Shown: positions 1 through 10,780 of the stretch, in pieces
How the letters are laid out: each line of letters begins with the position of its first letter
Numbering within the stretch: the first letter of the stretch is position 1
Source of the DNA: Mastigias papua
Taxonomy: Eukaryota; Cnidaria; Scyphozoa; Rhizostomeae; Mastigiidae
DNA length: 64,000 nucleotides
Reading direction: 5' to 3'
Assembly (NCBI GenBank): GCA_964019165.1
Contig: OZ025270.1
Span: 9,276,450 to 9,340,449, forward strand
Position numbers and translations under genes: made by a program
Notes under the pieces: generated by a model
Databases searched by the model: none
What the model saw: the letters and a program-made list of their open reading frames with translations, nothing else
What the model was told of the DNA's origin: nothing

Positions 1-74
1 GTATCACCAACTGTGCAAAGTGTAGAGCTGTATGTTGAGTACTAAAGAACTCATCTGCATGGATGATAAAAATT

Positions 75-225
75 CCTGACTTTTTCCTGACTTTCTTCAA
101 GCTTCAATAAAATTTCCTGACTTTTCCTGACATTTTCCTGGCATTTTCCTGACTTTTCAATAAAATTTCCTGATTGTCCTTAACAACACAGTTTTTCCCT
201 GATTTTTCCTGACTGTATGAAATCT
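75..225. repeat. Short-period TTTTCCTGAC-rich degenerate repeat
   Basis: The decamer TTTTCCTGAC and close variants recur about ten times, separated by AATAAAATTT-like spacers. No reading frame is conserved. Similar CCTGACTTTT text recurs at 13370-13400 inside another element, so this may be a degraded mobile-element piece. Confidence 0.5.
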
Positions 226-904
226 GAAAAAGTTGCTCGCGAAAATAAGTCCACGCGAAAAATTAATCCCGTTGAGGATAGAAGCTACATTAAAAAGGAA
301 CTCGCAAGACTCGGTCAAGCATCCTAATACAAATCAACTAAAGAGCAAATCTCTTCAATCACAATTTATACATCGTTATGTACATTATTATAACTCATTG
401 CGGAAACATCACATTTACAAGAGTACAACGGATGTAATAAAATGACACGAAAGGATCAATGCTTTAAACATAAAGCCTATAGCCAACGTTGACCATGACC
501 CAAATGTTTTTTGTGAAATAATGGTCACCTAATCCTGGCAAATATTATTAGTCACATTAGTCACAACGTACCTTGCAAATCCATTAAAAAGCGGCAAAAC
601 ATTTTCAATATCTTCAAAAAAGCTGTTGTTTTATTTTCATGAACGCACAAAGGCCATTGAGAACATGATTTTTCAAAAGGAAAATGGCATTTCATAAGGA
701 TTTACAGTAAGTTGTTAAGACATATTCGATATTGACTTTCACGTGATAACATCCTTAGAAGGTTGGCAAAAACAATATAAAAAACATGATCTTAAATATG
801 TAGGATTAATGCTACTTCAAGATGAAGTGAACATTTACAAAAACAACATTAAGAAAACTCAGCGGGATGGAGCAGGGGTCTTAACCTCGATTTTCCATAA
901 AAAT

Positions 905-1045
905 TTAACGATTTCTCCCACTTCCCTTAAAGATTTGGCGATCTGCCCCATCTCCCTTAAAAATTAGCGATCTCTCCAACTTCCCTTAGAGATTTGGCGA
1001 TTTTTCTCATCTCCGTTAAAAAATCAACGATTTTCCCCATCCGAA
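905..1045. repeat. Imperfect tandem repeat, unit about 31 bp, roughly 4-5 copies
   Basis: Successive units share the pattern CGATTT/CTCCCACTTCCCTTAAAGATTTGG with scattered substitutions. Non-coding minisatellite, no gene attached. Confidence 0.65.
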
Positions 1046-4000
1046 TTCTCTCTTCCCTATAAAAACTTTGCTCATTTTTCATTCCCCCTGAAAACATTAT
1101 GTATGAATAGTACGTAAGTTAAATGTCGAAACAAGAATCTTCGTTGATAAAGCTTCGAATATGGATGTTCTGGCATCTTCTTGATAAAACAATTGAACTT
1201 TGGACCTATCCCTCTGAATAACACTTTTTTCAAATTGGATAGGGGCCATGTGTCATACAAAAGTACAAAGAGGTCAAGGTCAGTGTATCAAAAATACCAA
1301 CTGACAAGAAAACCTAGATACACTATACTACATAGCCCAAGGACAAATACTACATAGCCCAAGGGAAAAAGGGAAATTTTTGATACAATTTTTGGGAGCA
1401 TATCTCTTCATATTGAAATAAAACTAGCAACAATAGTTTATCTGACTCAGCATATTCTACGCAACATAAGTGAAAATTTCAGTTGCTCTTACATTTCAAT
1501 GCAGACATCTATAAACTTTGGTCATGTCTTGTAGCATCAATTACTTGAAATCTCTCTGTAAAGGAAAACAAACAAATTAATATATACCCTATTTACAAAA
1601 GCTCGCTTGGTAGGGAGTTTCGTATTGTGCACAAAGATCGTTGATTGAGCAGTTCTAGGAAGAAAGCACCAATGAAAGGTTGAAATAGAAAATTGTACAA
1701 AATTTTCATCAGCAGGAATGAATGTCTTTAAAAGATCAAATTTTTTCCAACAGACTTACGTATTTATACGAAATGACCTAAATGAGAAAAATACATCGAA
1801 AAAGTAGATTCAATCGGGTTCAATTATTCTATATCAATAAATCTGTGTACAGAAATGAAGTCTGGACCAAGGTGGATTCCATGTACTTAGGCCCGAAGAT
1901 CTCCGGCGTGGAGTTAGCTTCCCTGTTGGCGTGGTGGCGTGGATATGGCCTAAACTATACTCATTGGTGTACTGACGTAATTAAGTGCAAATCTCAATGC
2001 ACGGTTCTTTTGATCTTTGTACCGCCAACCTGTAACCTGGCGTACACCTGAAGAGCTACTGGCGTAACTCCGGCATGAGTTTTATACGGAATGCACCCTG
2101 GAGGCTGGATCAGTCGTTCTTAATTAGAGCACTATTAAGCAGGCTGCAAGAGAAAATTCTCCAAGACCATACCCAATCCGTACAAGAAACGCATTTTTTA
2201 TTCTAATATATTTCCATGCTCTTGTCCTTTTCGCAAGACACCTTCCTAATTGCAGTACCAACTAATTCCTACCCACTAACTTCCAATTGCAAGATCGCTA
2301 TTTGATTTTTAAGATTACTTCTAATGTTAAAGGCCAATGATTTTTAGGCCCTAGATGACAATGCGCATTTAGGGGGTTCCTTCTATTACGAGTAATGAGT
2401 CAGACAGGCTTCAAAACACTTCCAAAACACATGTGACTAGTGGCCTCGATAGCTTGGCTGCACTTAGTGATAGAGAAGCATAGTGCGTAGGAGGCATAAG
2501 ATTTTCTTTTTGTAGACCATTGGTGCACAATACAACAGACCTCAAATAGACAACCTCGTCTGCTGTTATCAATAATGTAAGTCGTTCACTGGTGAAAGAA
2601 GGAGACGAAAATTTTTGGCGAATGTGTAACTTTGTTTTGCAGAACTGAAAATAGCTAAACCTATTTGCGATTGTCTATTCTGACCTACATCAGCAGGCCT
2701 GCCCTGCATCCAACTGTCTAAAAGGAAAGATTCAACAAAGATCTGTCAAGCGAAAGACAAACCATTTCTTTGATCTTTTTGAATTTACAGAGGGCTTTGT
2801 CTGGAGGTCTGACAACCCGCCTGTCTTCTGAAACGAGTCACGGCAACTCATAAAGAGCAGAAATCAAAACCACTTGACAACAGTCTAATGGATTAACTTT
2901 TGGCTTATTATATTCAACTTCGGTACTTTTTCTCGAAACCAGCTTGGAAACTGGCGGAGAACCTACTTATATATTTAAGAAAAGAAAAGATATTATGTCT
3001 GCAGATTATTGAGCACCGAGAAGGATGGTCAAACAAACACCCCTAGGAGGTATGCTTTATGTACTGGATTCAAAGCTACCAATTAGAACGGGGATATGAG
3101 TTTACAACAGGCATTCAATGTAATGAATCTGAGGAGCTTTCCAAAGTAAAACATACACTTAACCAATTGCAAGAGAATGTAATGAACATCGTGTAGCAAA
3201 ACAGCAGCACGTATAGAGCAGACGATGACAATCCCAAATAAAGAAGCATGCTTGATCTGTAAACTTTCTTTCAACTTTTTATCAAAGAAAAAACAGAACT
3301 CTTTATATCTACTCCTCGCCATTTCCACAATTTGTAAGCCACCCTGTGGATCTCTAGAAATTAAGACCCTCAACATCTCAGCAGCTACAGGAAAGTCCTT
3401 GTGTATTTATCGTGTTTGCATACAAACCATTCAATCTTATCTACTGTACGTGTTAGAATCTTAAGGCAAGCCATTTCCTACTCATTTGCTCAATCGCATG
3501 GTTGGTCACTTGCTTGCATATCTTAATACCAATGCACCTAATGTGTGTGGCGTTGTAGTCTGCCAGGGAGACCTGACATGGCCTACCAACCACCTCAAAG
3601 ATCCAGAATACTACAACAAATAGTGACACGACTTATCTGCTATAGCTGTACTGTCATTCGTTTCAAGCATAATTCCAAAGCTAAATAAGTTGTCTGAAGT
3701 CCAAATTACCATCCATAGTTTTACACCTCTAAACAAGGCATGTTATCAATTTTTATGAGTTCTCCCAAGACCTGCCTTACCTACTATTAGTACAAAGAAT
3801 TACAAGCAATCTAAGAGCAATACTATTCAACGACCGTCCACAATTTGTTCCAAGCTGTTACAAATTCGTTCCTGTCCTTAAAGCAAATACTTATGAATTG
3901 ATTATATATAACACGCTCTGCTATTTCCAGTTTATATGCCAATATCCTACTCGATCAAAGTATTGACGTTATCAGCTAATTCATTTTCCCAAAACTCCGA

Positions 4001-5271
4001 CTCTATTCAAATTAATGGTTGTTCCTAAATTCGCAATTTTTTGTTTCGTTATCAAAGTATAATTGCTTGTATTTTTTCGACATTAAAGCATACGATTAAA
4101 TTGATGAGGTCACCATAGGCAACCTATTTAACTCAACCTCTGCCAATATTTTTGTGCTCCCCCGAAAAAACAACACCTAAATAACTTTCTCTCACAGTTC
4201 CACATCCGTAACTATGTCGATGCTCATTCCAGAATATAGAAGACACAGTGGAATGAAGTAATAGGCCCAATCTGGAGATTACGTTCACAGTGGAGACTGT
4301 GGGGATTGACTCTATCAGCACTGTGGAATTTCTAGTTATGACCTAGAAATAAATAGAGACTCAAAACAACTACTTCAGACTTCTCATCTAAAAAAGCCTT
4401 TTGATACAAAGGTATGGACCTCTTTTTGACATCCAACAAGCCTCTCTTTGACTTTTCACAGGATAAATGAATTTCCTGATGTCTCCAGATTTACTATAAT
4501 AGATAACAGCGCATAGCAATAAAATTAGCATAACTTCAAGGTCTCTTTGACTTTGTGGAAGTATACTGATCTGCAATGCAATCTCAAACGCCAATTCCTT
4601 TACAATAGATTTGCTATTTCTTAGCAACTTTCACTTTCAAAATTCTACTTTGCCTATCACTGCAACATGGTCTCCAAAAGTTGGAAGGGTTGGAAAATAT
4701 TGACAGAAACCTAGAAAGAAGAGGATTTGGGCGCTGTTTTTCTGTTCTGCTAGGAACAAGGATGATTGAAAAACGAATAATCGCCAAAAAGTGCTACAAA
4801 CACAAATCTACACGTAATGATAAATAATTAATGAATATAATTTTCATTTCCAGATTAAAGAAATCATTAAAGAACTCATCAAGAAAAAACTATGTGGCGA
4901 AAAGCTTTGGAAAATGAAATGAAGGGAAAATTTGGCCTACCCTATCACGTCGAACAAATTTTAACCATTCTTGATGACTCTGTAAGCGCTGTGAAGTGTT
5001 AAACGGTGATTTTGCTGATCCATTACTTTGCGTGGATCGCCGTAAATTTCCCCTAAAAGACAAATCGAATTACAACGAATCGGTAATATCACAGTATTCC
5101 TGTCATTGGAAGAAAAGAACTTCTCTCTATATAAAACAATACGTAACAATTTAAGCATGTTTCGAAACTTTTCGAGGAATTTTCAGAATAATTCAGTTCT
5201 AAAAAGCATAGGTATTGTAAGGCAGTAAGTTCTAAACAAAAACGTTTACTTTCCAAGAAAAATCTCTTTTG
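1046..5271. other. No supported gene
   Basis: I find no conserved protein, RNA gene or clear transposon here. Open frames are short and lack splice or codon support. One stretch, 4853-4921 on the plus strand, looks like a small lysine-rich terminal exon (acceptor TTTCCAG, then IKEIIKELIKKKLCGEKLWK, then stop two codons later) but has no partner exon I can recognise. A minus-strand open frame at 4540-4627 has exon-like composition but no homology that I see. Confidence 0.5.
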
Positions 5272-5404
5272 TCATAAAATAAAGAATATCTTAAGGCCAG
5301 GATAGTATTTCTCCAGGAATTTTCTGGTTTCATCTGCTACTCTCCCCTGTGGTTCACTAAGAAAGTCATCGACGGTGACTACAACTGTTAATGTGAGCAG
5401 TTCT
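5272..5404 (-). CDS. CEP164: Tentative terminal coding exon of the CEP164-like gene
   Basis: Read on the minus strand, an acceptor GGTTGTAG is followed by one base that completes the split codon left by the exon ending at 10781. The frame then encodes TVDDFLSE, a short insertion, and EKYYPGLKIFF before a stop at 5272-5274. Human CEP164 has [21 protein letters not shown] near its C-terminus, so the match is collinear and in phase, which is why I attach it. Weak points are the 5.4 kb intron, the inserted residues between the two matching blocks, and the absence of the roughly 90 further residues present in vertebrates. It could be a chance match or a lineage-specific shortened end. Confidence 0.45.
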
Positions 5405-5947
5405 CTACAACCATTTGGTCTCGGACCAGTACCGGTTCTTGGATTAATTGGTACCGGGCCGCGGGTGGAGCACCGGGCTGACAAATGCTTTCCGTTGTAT
5501 TTATTATCTGAGGCTGAACACGCTTATATTTTGAAAAATGACAGGATTCTCTCTGTTACATCTCGATCACATGAGCACTAAAATATGACCCACAAGCCAA
5601 CAAACTGAGTAATAGTCAGACGTCTTGTGCAGATAAAATGTATTATTATTACTATACGGTGGGTCTCCCTACTTCCTAGCCCGGTGCGTGGTGATAAAAA
5701 GTTGAGGACCACTCGATAGGAGTGCCCGGGCTCATTAATGTGCGTGACCGCACGAGGGCAGTCTGCAGGCACAAAATTACACACACAGAATTTCTGTAGG
5801 CAATACTCGTGCAAATCTATCTATTGATTGTTGCTACATAAACATCTTAGTGTAGCAGCGCCTAGCTCAGTTGGGAACCCAGTAAAAGACAGGCATGCCA
5901 GTCTTCTGCATCAAACGTACCCAACACACTTGCTGTATATTTAACAT

Positions 5948-7135
5948 ACTTAGGGCCTGTTTATATGGAGAAAATAGTCCCGGCTACCCGAGACTATTTA
6001 AGTTGCCGGGATCCCAGCATCCTATTGAAATCACTGTATCTTTCGCCGTGCGTTCATATGAGAATTTATATAATCCCGGCTAGGTGAGACTATTTTCAGT
6101 TGCTGGGATCTCGGCTAAGGGCCTGTTTATATGGAGAAAATAGTCCCGGCTACCCGAGACTATTTTCACCCCGGGACTATTTTTCATTTTCGTTTATATG
6201 AAGAACTAATCCCGGCTACCCGAGACTATTTTCACCCCGGGACTATTTTTCGTTTTCGTTTATATGAAGAAATAATCCCGGCTACCCAGGACTATCTTCA
6301 CCGGCCACCGCGAGGCTCGAAGCTTATCTTGGCGGTAAAGATTGAAATGGCGGCAAGCAGTGCTTTTTCGAAGGAATATATACTTATGCTACTCCTGCAA
6401 TGCTCCTCATTTTTGGTTTGCCGACATGCTTCCTCGTTTTGTTGAATACGCATGTGAATGTGAACAGATTTGCCGCATGCGCAGTGCTGGCAATTTAGTC
6501 CCGGCAAGCCGGGACTATTTTCAGCTTGCGTTTATATGAGGAAAAATAGTCTCGGAATGCCGGGATCCCAGCTCTCTCAGCCGAGATCCCGGCAACTGAA
6601 AATAGTCTCACCTAGCCGGGATTATATAAATTCTCATATAAACGCACGGCAAAAAATACAGCGATTTCAATAGGATGCTGGGATCCCGGCAAGTAAAATA
6701 GTCTCGGGTAGCCGGGACTATTTTCTCCATATAAACAGGCCCTAAGAGAGCTGGGATCCCGGCATCCCGAGACTACTTTTCCTCATATAAACGCAAGCTG
6801 AAAATAGTCCCGGCTTGCCGGGACTAAATTGCTAGCACTGCGCATGCGGCAAATCTGTTCACAGTCACATGCGTATTCAACAAAACGAGGAAGCATGTCG
6901 GCAAGCCAAAAACGAGGAGCATTGCAGTAGTATAAGTACATATTCCTTCGAAAAACATTGCTTGTCGCCATTTCAATTTTTACCGCCAAGATAAGCTTCG
7001 AGCCTCGCGGTGGCCGATGAAGATAGTCCTGGATAGCCGGGACTATTTCTTCATATAAACGAAAACGAAAAATAGTCCCGGGGTGAAAACAGTCTCGGGT
7101 AGCCGGGACTAATTTCTCCACATAAACAGGCCCTT
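5948..7135. mobile_element. Nested fold-back (inverted-repeat) transposon complex
   Basis: The order is alpha (5948-6115), B (6116-6570), inverted alpha (about 6580-6748), inverted B (about 6750-7135). Ends read TTAGGGCCTGTTTATATGGA on the left and its complement ending CAGGCCCTAA or CCCTTAG on the right. Inside, GTCCCGGCTACCCGAGACTA and CCGGGACTATTTT motifs repeat many times as sub-terminal repeats. B carries a unique core of about 200 bp beginning with a CCGGCCACCGCGAGG segment. No transposase is encoded, so it is non-autonomous. The 3-bp TTA/TAA at the borders would suit a PIF/Harbinger-type target site, which is inference. Small open frames inside it are by-products of the repeat. Confidence 0.85.
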
Positions 7136-9664
7136 AGTCTTAAACATCTTTTTTTGCAAATAATCACGAGAGAGCAAAGAGTGAAATGTCTCTTGAGCAA
7201 ATAAATAGAAAGTTTCAACCTACATTGCCGCATGATATCCCCATCTGTGATTGTCAATTTCTTTAGTAAAATGTCTTTGATCGTGATCTAACGAAAATAA
7301 AAAACAATCGAGGAAACTCTCATTGTTTGTATATATAAAGACAACATGATTTGGGAGAGATGAAAATTAATGTGCGGAAAAATAACTGAGCTAAGCGAGT
7401 CTCATTTCTTAGATATATTTATCACAGAGGATAGAAAGTAAGCAGGTCTATTCTAAAATCTTGCAAAGAAGATCATCTTCCATGAGGCTTATAGCAAAAC
7501 GTACTAGAATAACAAGTTCTATTGCATATGAGCCACAAAGCACATTACAAGGCACTCCAAAAATGTATGTCAAAAGTTAAGCCTCGGAGGTTTGAATGGT
7601 TACCCCTTAGACAGCAGCTCCTACTACAATTAAGGCATGATATAAGTTAAACTTTTACTATTATATCTACTTGAGCTATATATACCAATGCTCGCAATAC
7701 TAATTTACTTCGGAAGAATTTCAATTAGTCATATAGGGAGGATATTGGAGGCGGTCACTGTACGTACTTTTAAAGAAAAGTGACGTTTTTAGGCCTATGT
7801 CTATAAAATTGTTCTTCGGGGCTTCGTTCCAGGTTCCCGAAGTTTGGTTGCACCCTCTCCAAATAAACACTCGACTGTCCGCAACTGCCTATACGTAACA
7901 GATTCTTTTTAGAACAAATTCTTTTAGGCACAAAATAGAAAAAAAACACTTTGAAACAATTACATCTAAAAACTCTCAAAAGCCGTTCTGGCTGACAAGC
8001 ATCGAAGTACAAAGTCAACATAAGGAACGAAAACCAACCTATGGAAATATTCACCCAGTTATAGATGGAAACGTGCCGGTCACATAAAGTGAGCACGAAT
8101 GGTACTGCAATCGATGAGGGGCAACGCAGCCTCTGTAGAAATTTGAATGGTAATGCATTGGAAAAGCCAATCGATGCCACAAAGAAGTCAATACCTACGT
8201 ACTATTAACCTAATTATATTTACATAATACATACTTTACCTTTTTATATTTTGCTATTTCCTTATTTAATACACACTTTTTTAATAAGAAAACCAATTTT
8301 CTGTCTTAACTTTTCCCGAAATTGAGGCTGAGATTTTCTATAATTTTCATTGGAGTAAACTGGATAAAAGAGGCTACCGTTATCTGGTATAAAAAGTTTG
8401 ATCTTTGTTAACCAAGATTAACAACGAAAAGTTTCGATCTATGTAAAGGAGCTTGCAAAGAATGAGCTACTATCGATTTCTGGCATGTAAACAAGGCGAA
8501 CTTTTACACTTGCGTCTCGTGATTTTCTTAATATTTTCTTAAGATTTTGGCATCTTGAGTCTCATTTTCTTATAAACTTTTTTCGTATAAAAAAACGACG
8601 TGTATCGAATGTAAAACGCTGATGGGATTTTATGCATAACAAGTGCAGAAGTTAACAAGCTGACAGATAAAATTGTGACTGCGAAAGAGTCTGTCACAAT
8701 TCATTCGAAAAAAGGTGCTTCTCGAATTAATTCTGAAAAGATACATTACATCCACGATGCAACAAAGAAAGTTCTTGCACGCAGTAGCATCTCAACGATA
8801 CCACAATAAAGAAACTGCAACGTCAATTAGACCTACACACCAGCCATTCGGCCACCATACGTGTGCTACATGAAGATGTATACTATTAAAGGTGGCAGAA
8901 TAAACAGAGATTCAACTTTCAAAGCCTCCAAAGCTTCGACAAAATTTATTTCGAATTAAGCGACAACAAATTCTGTAAAAAACATTTTGACCCAACTAGT
9001 ATTGAATACAGAATGCACTAACATAAATGATAGCAAGTTTTCCTGTATATTTAGTGCAACTGAATAACAAAGCTCAACATCGTCCAGAATTCAGGTCTGG
9101 TATCTTTCATAGACACCAATATACTTTTCTTCCCAGATGAGGATAAAAACTTGTCCTTCAGGTTGGTAATTGTTGAAATAATAAGGAATGATCGCTATTA
9201 GTAAATATGTATGTATAATACCACGCCTCAAAATAACAAGATCATATTAAAATTCTTAATTAGAAATATCCAAAATTATCTATGATATGTCACAGATACT
9301 TTCATCGTCTTTGTTTTCGGTATTTTAGTTCTCTCTAGGAAATGAGCATGGTTTACGATGAAGATATATGAGTTTTGATCGACCGAGAGTAACAAAGTTG
9401 ACAGAAATTCTCTCCTTTCTTGATAGCAAAAAAGCTATCAAAGTCTACACCTAAGGAGGTAAAAACAAAATTGAACAAAATTTCAAAAGTTCTTACTTCC
9501 AAAATAGGATGCCCATTTAGTTTCAAGTTGCTTGTCGATTGATTGTTGTCTCAGTTCTGTCCGATCGTAAACTGACGGGACCATCAATGGCTGTGAATTC
9601 CTGAGTAATAACGTAATGCATGTTATGGAAGTCATGATGTGAAATGATCTTAGTGATTATATTG
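7136..9664. other. No supported gene; last CEP164 intron if the terminal exon is real
   Basis: AT-rich sequence without conserved protein matches. A 136-codon open frame at 7770-8180 (minus) has no recognisable domain and cysteine/phenylalanine-rich composition typical of chance frames. Part of a dispersed repeat lies at 8290-8600. Confidence 0.5.
8290..8600 (+). repeat. Dispersed repeat, copy 1
   Basis: Contains TCTCGTGATTTTCTTAATAT, ATTTTCTTAAGATTTTGG and CTCATTTTCTTATAAAC in order. The same string of motifs occurs on the opposite strand at about 26340-26650, with scattered substitutions. No coding capacity; probably a short non-autonomous element. Confidence 0.6.
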
Positions 9665-9719
9665 TTATGAGAAAGAGCGACTATAGCACAAGTGACGAAG
9701 ATGACGGGGAAAGTCAGTA

Positions 9720-10015
9720 TGGATGTGATGGTGATGGTGATGGTGATGGTGATGGTGATGGTGATGGTGATGGTGGCGTTGGTGGTGGTGGCGTTGGTGG
9801 TGGCGTTGGTGATGATGATGATGGTGGTGGTGGTGGTGGTGGTGGTGGTGGTGGTGGTGGTGATGGTGGTGGTGGTGGTGGTGGTGGTGGTGGTGGTGAT
9901 GGTGGTGGTAGTGGTGGTGGTGGTAGTAGTAGTGATGATGGTGGTGGTAGTGGTGGTGGTGGTAGTAGTAGTGATAATGATGATGATGATTGATGATGAT
10001 GATGATGATGATGAT

Positions 10016-10099
<84 letters not shown>

Positions 10100-10165
10100 G
10101 GTGATGATTGTGATGATGATGACGGTAGTGATAATGATAAAGAAGATTATGATGATGATGACTGT
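9720..10165. repeat. Long trinucleotide array: (GATGGT)n, (GGT)n, (GAT)n, then (CAT)n
   Basis: A run of GATGGT hexamers passes into nearly pure GGT, then GAT, then switches at about 10016 to more than 25 CAT/ATC triplets before returning to GATGATG. The GAT-to-ATC switch makes adjacent blocks mutually complementary. It creates long open frames of poly-Gly, poly-Val, poly-Met, poly-His and poly-Asp in several frames, none credible as protein. It lies between exon 28 and the tentative terminal exon of the CEP164-like gene. Confidence 0.95.
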
Positions 10166-10484
10166 GGCTAACCCATGGTTGGGGACCTCCTCATGGCGGT
10201 GAGTGGGCACAGAGAGACACTACCTTTAAGTTGATAGCGATTCATTTTGCTGAGATTCAGAACTGGGGTAGATGTTGACGACCTGTTGCAAACTGTCTAA
10301 CCAGGCCCGCCCCTTAAGTAAAAGCCAGACTCAGCAACTTCAGGCTGCAGTTCTGATAAGTAGTCGCTGGGATAACAGACTGGATTGAGTGTAGCCAACT
10401 CAATCACCTCTTCTAGACAATTGATAGGCGGTCCACTGATCCCAGGGTCAGTCTCAGGCCCCGTGAGGGGAGTAATGAAAAGAA

Positions 10485-10640
10485 GAAGATGGCGATAATG
10501 ACGGTGATAATGATGAATGTGATGATGATGGCGATGAAGATGATAATGACGAAGATGATAATGACGACGATGATAAAGATGGTGATGATGATGGTGATGA
10601 TGATAATAACTATGACTATCAAGTTGGTAATGACCATCGT
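10485..10640. repeat. Cryptic GAT/GATGATAAT-rich simple repeat
   Basis: Imperfect GATGAT, GACGAT and GATAAT triplets over about 155 bp, just 3' of CEP164 exon 28 on its strand. Distinct from the longer array upstream and less pure. Long open frames across it on both strands are artefacts. Confidence 0.8.
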
Positions 10641-10780
10641 GACAACTGCTATGATAGACACAAAGGATGATGAATTCACCAAAGATGAAGCCGATGATAA
10701 ACATCCGATAGCAAAGACAGACGAGGCCACAGCGTATCACCACAATCTGACACTATGGCCGTTTAAAGATAATCCAATAC

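Noticed and set aside
5848..5905. tRNA-like A box (TAGCTCAGTTGG) suggesting a tRNA or SINE head
   Set aside because: No B box at the right distance and no cloverleaf that I can pair. At best a decayed SINE relic.
7770..8180. 136-codon minus-strand open frame
   Set aside because: No domain, no splice-supported partner, composition like translated AT-rich non-coding DNA.
9665..10210. Open frames of up to 181 codons rich in His, Met, Gly, Val or Asp
   Set aside because: They are translations of the GGT/GAT/CAT triplet array in different frames; every frame is open because of the repeat.
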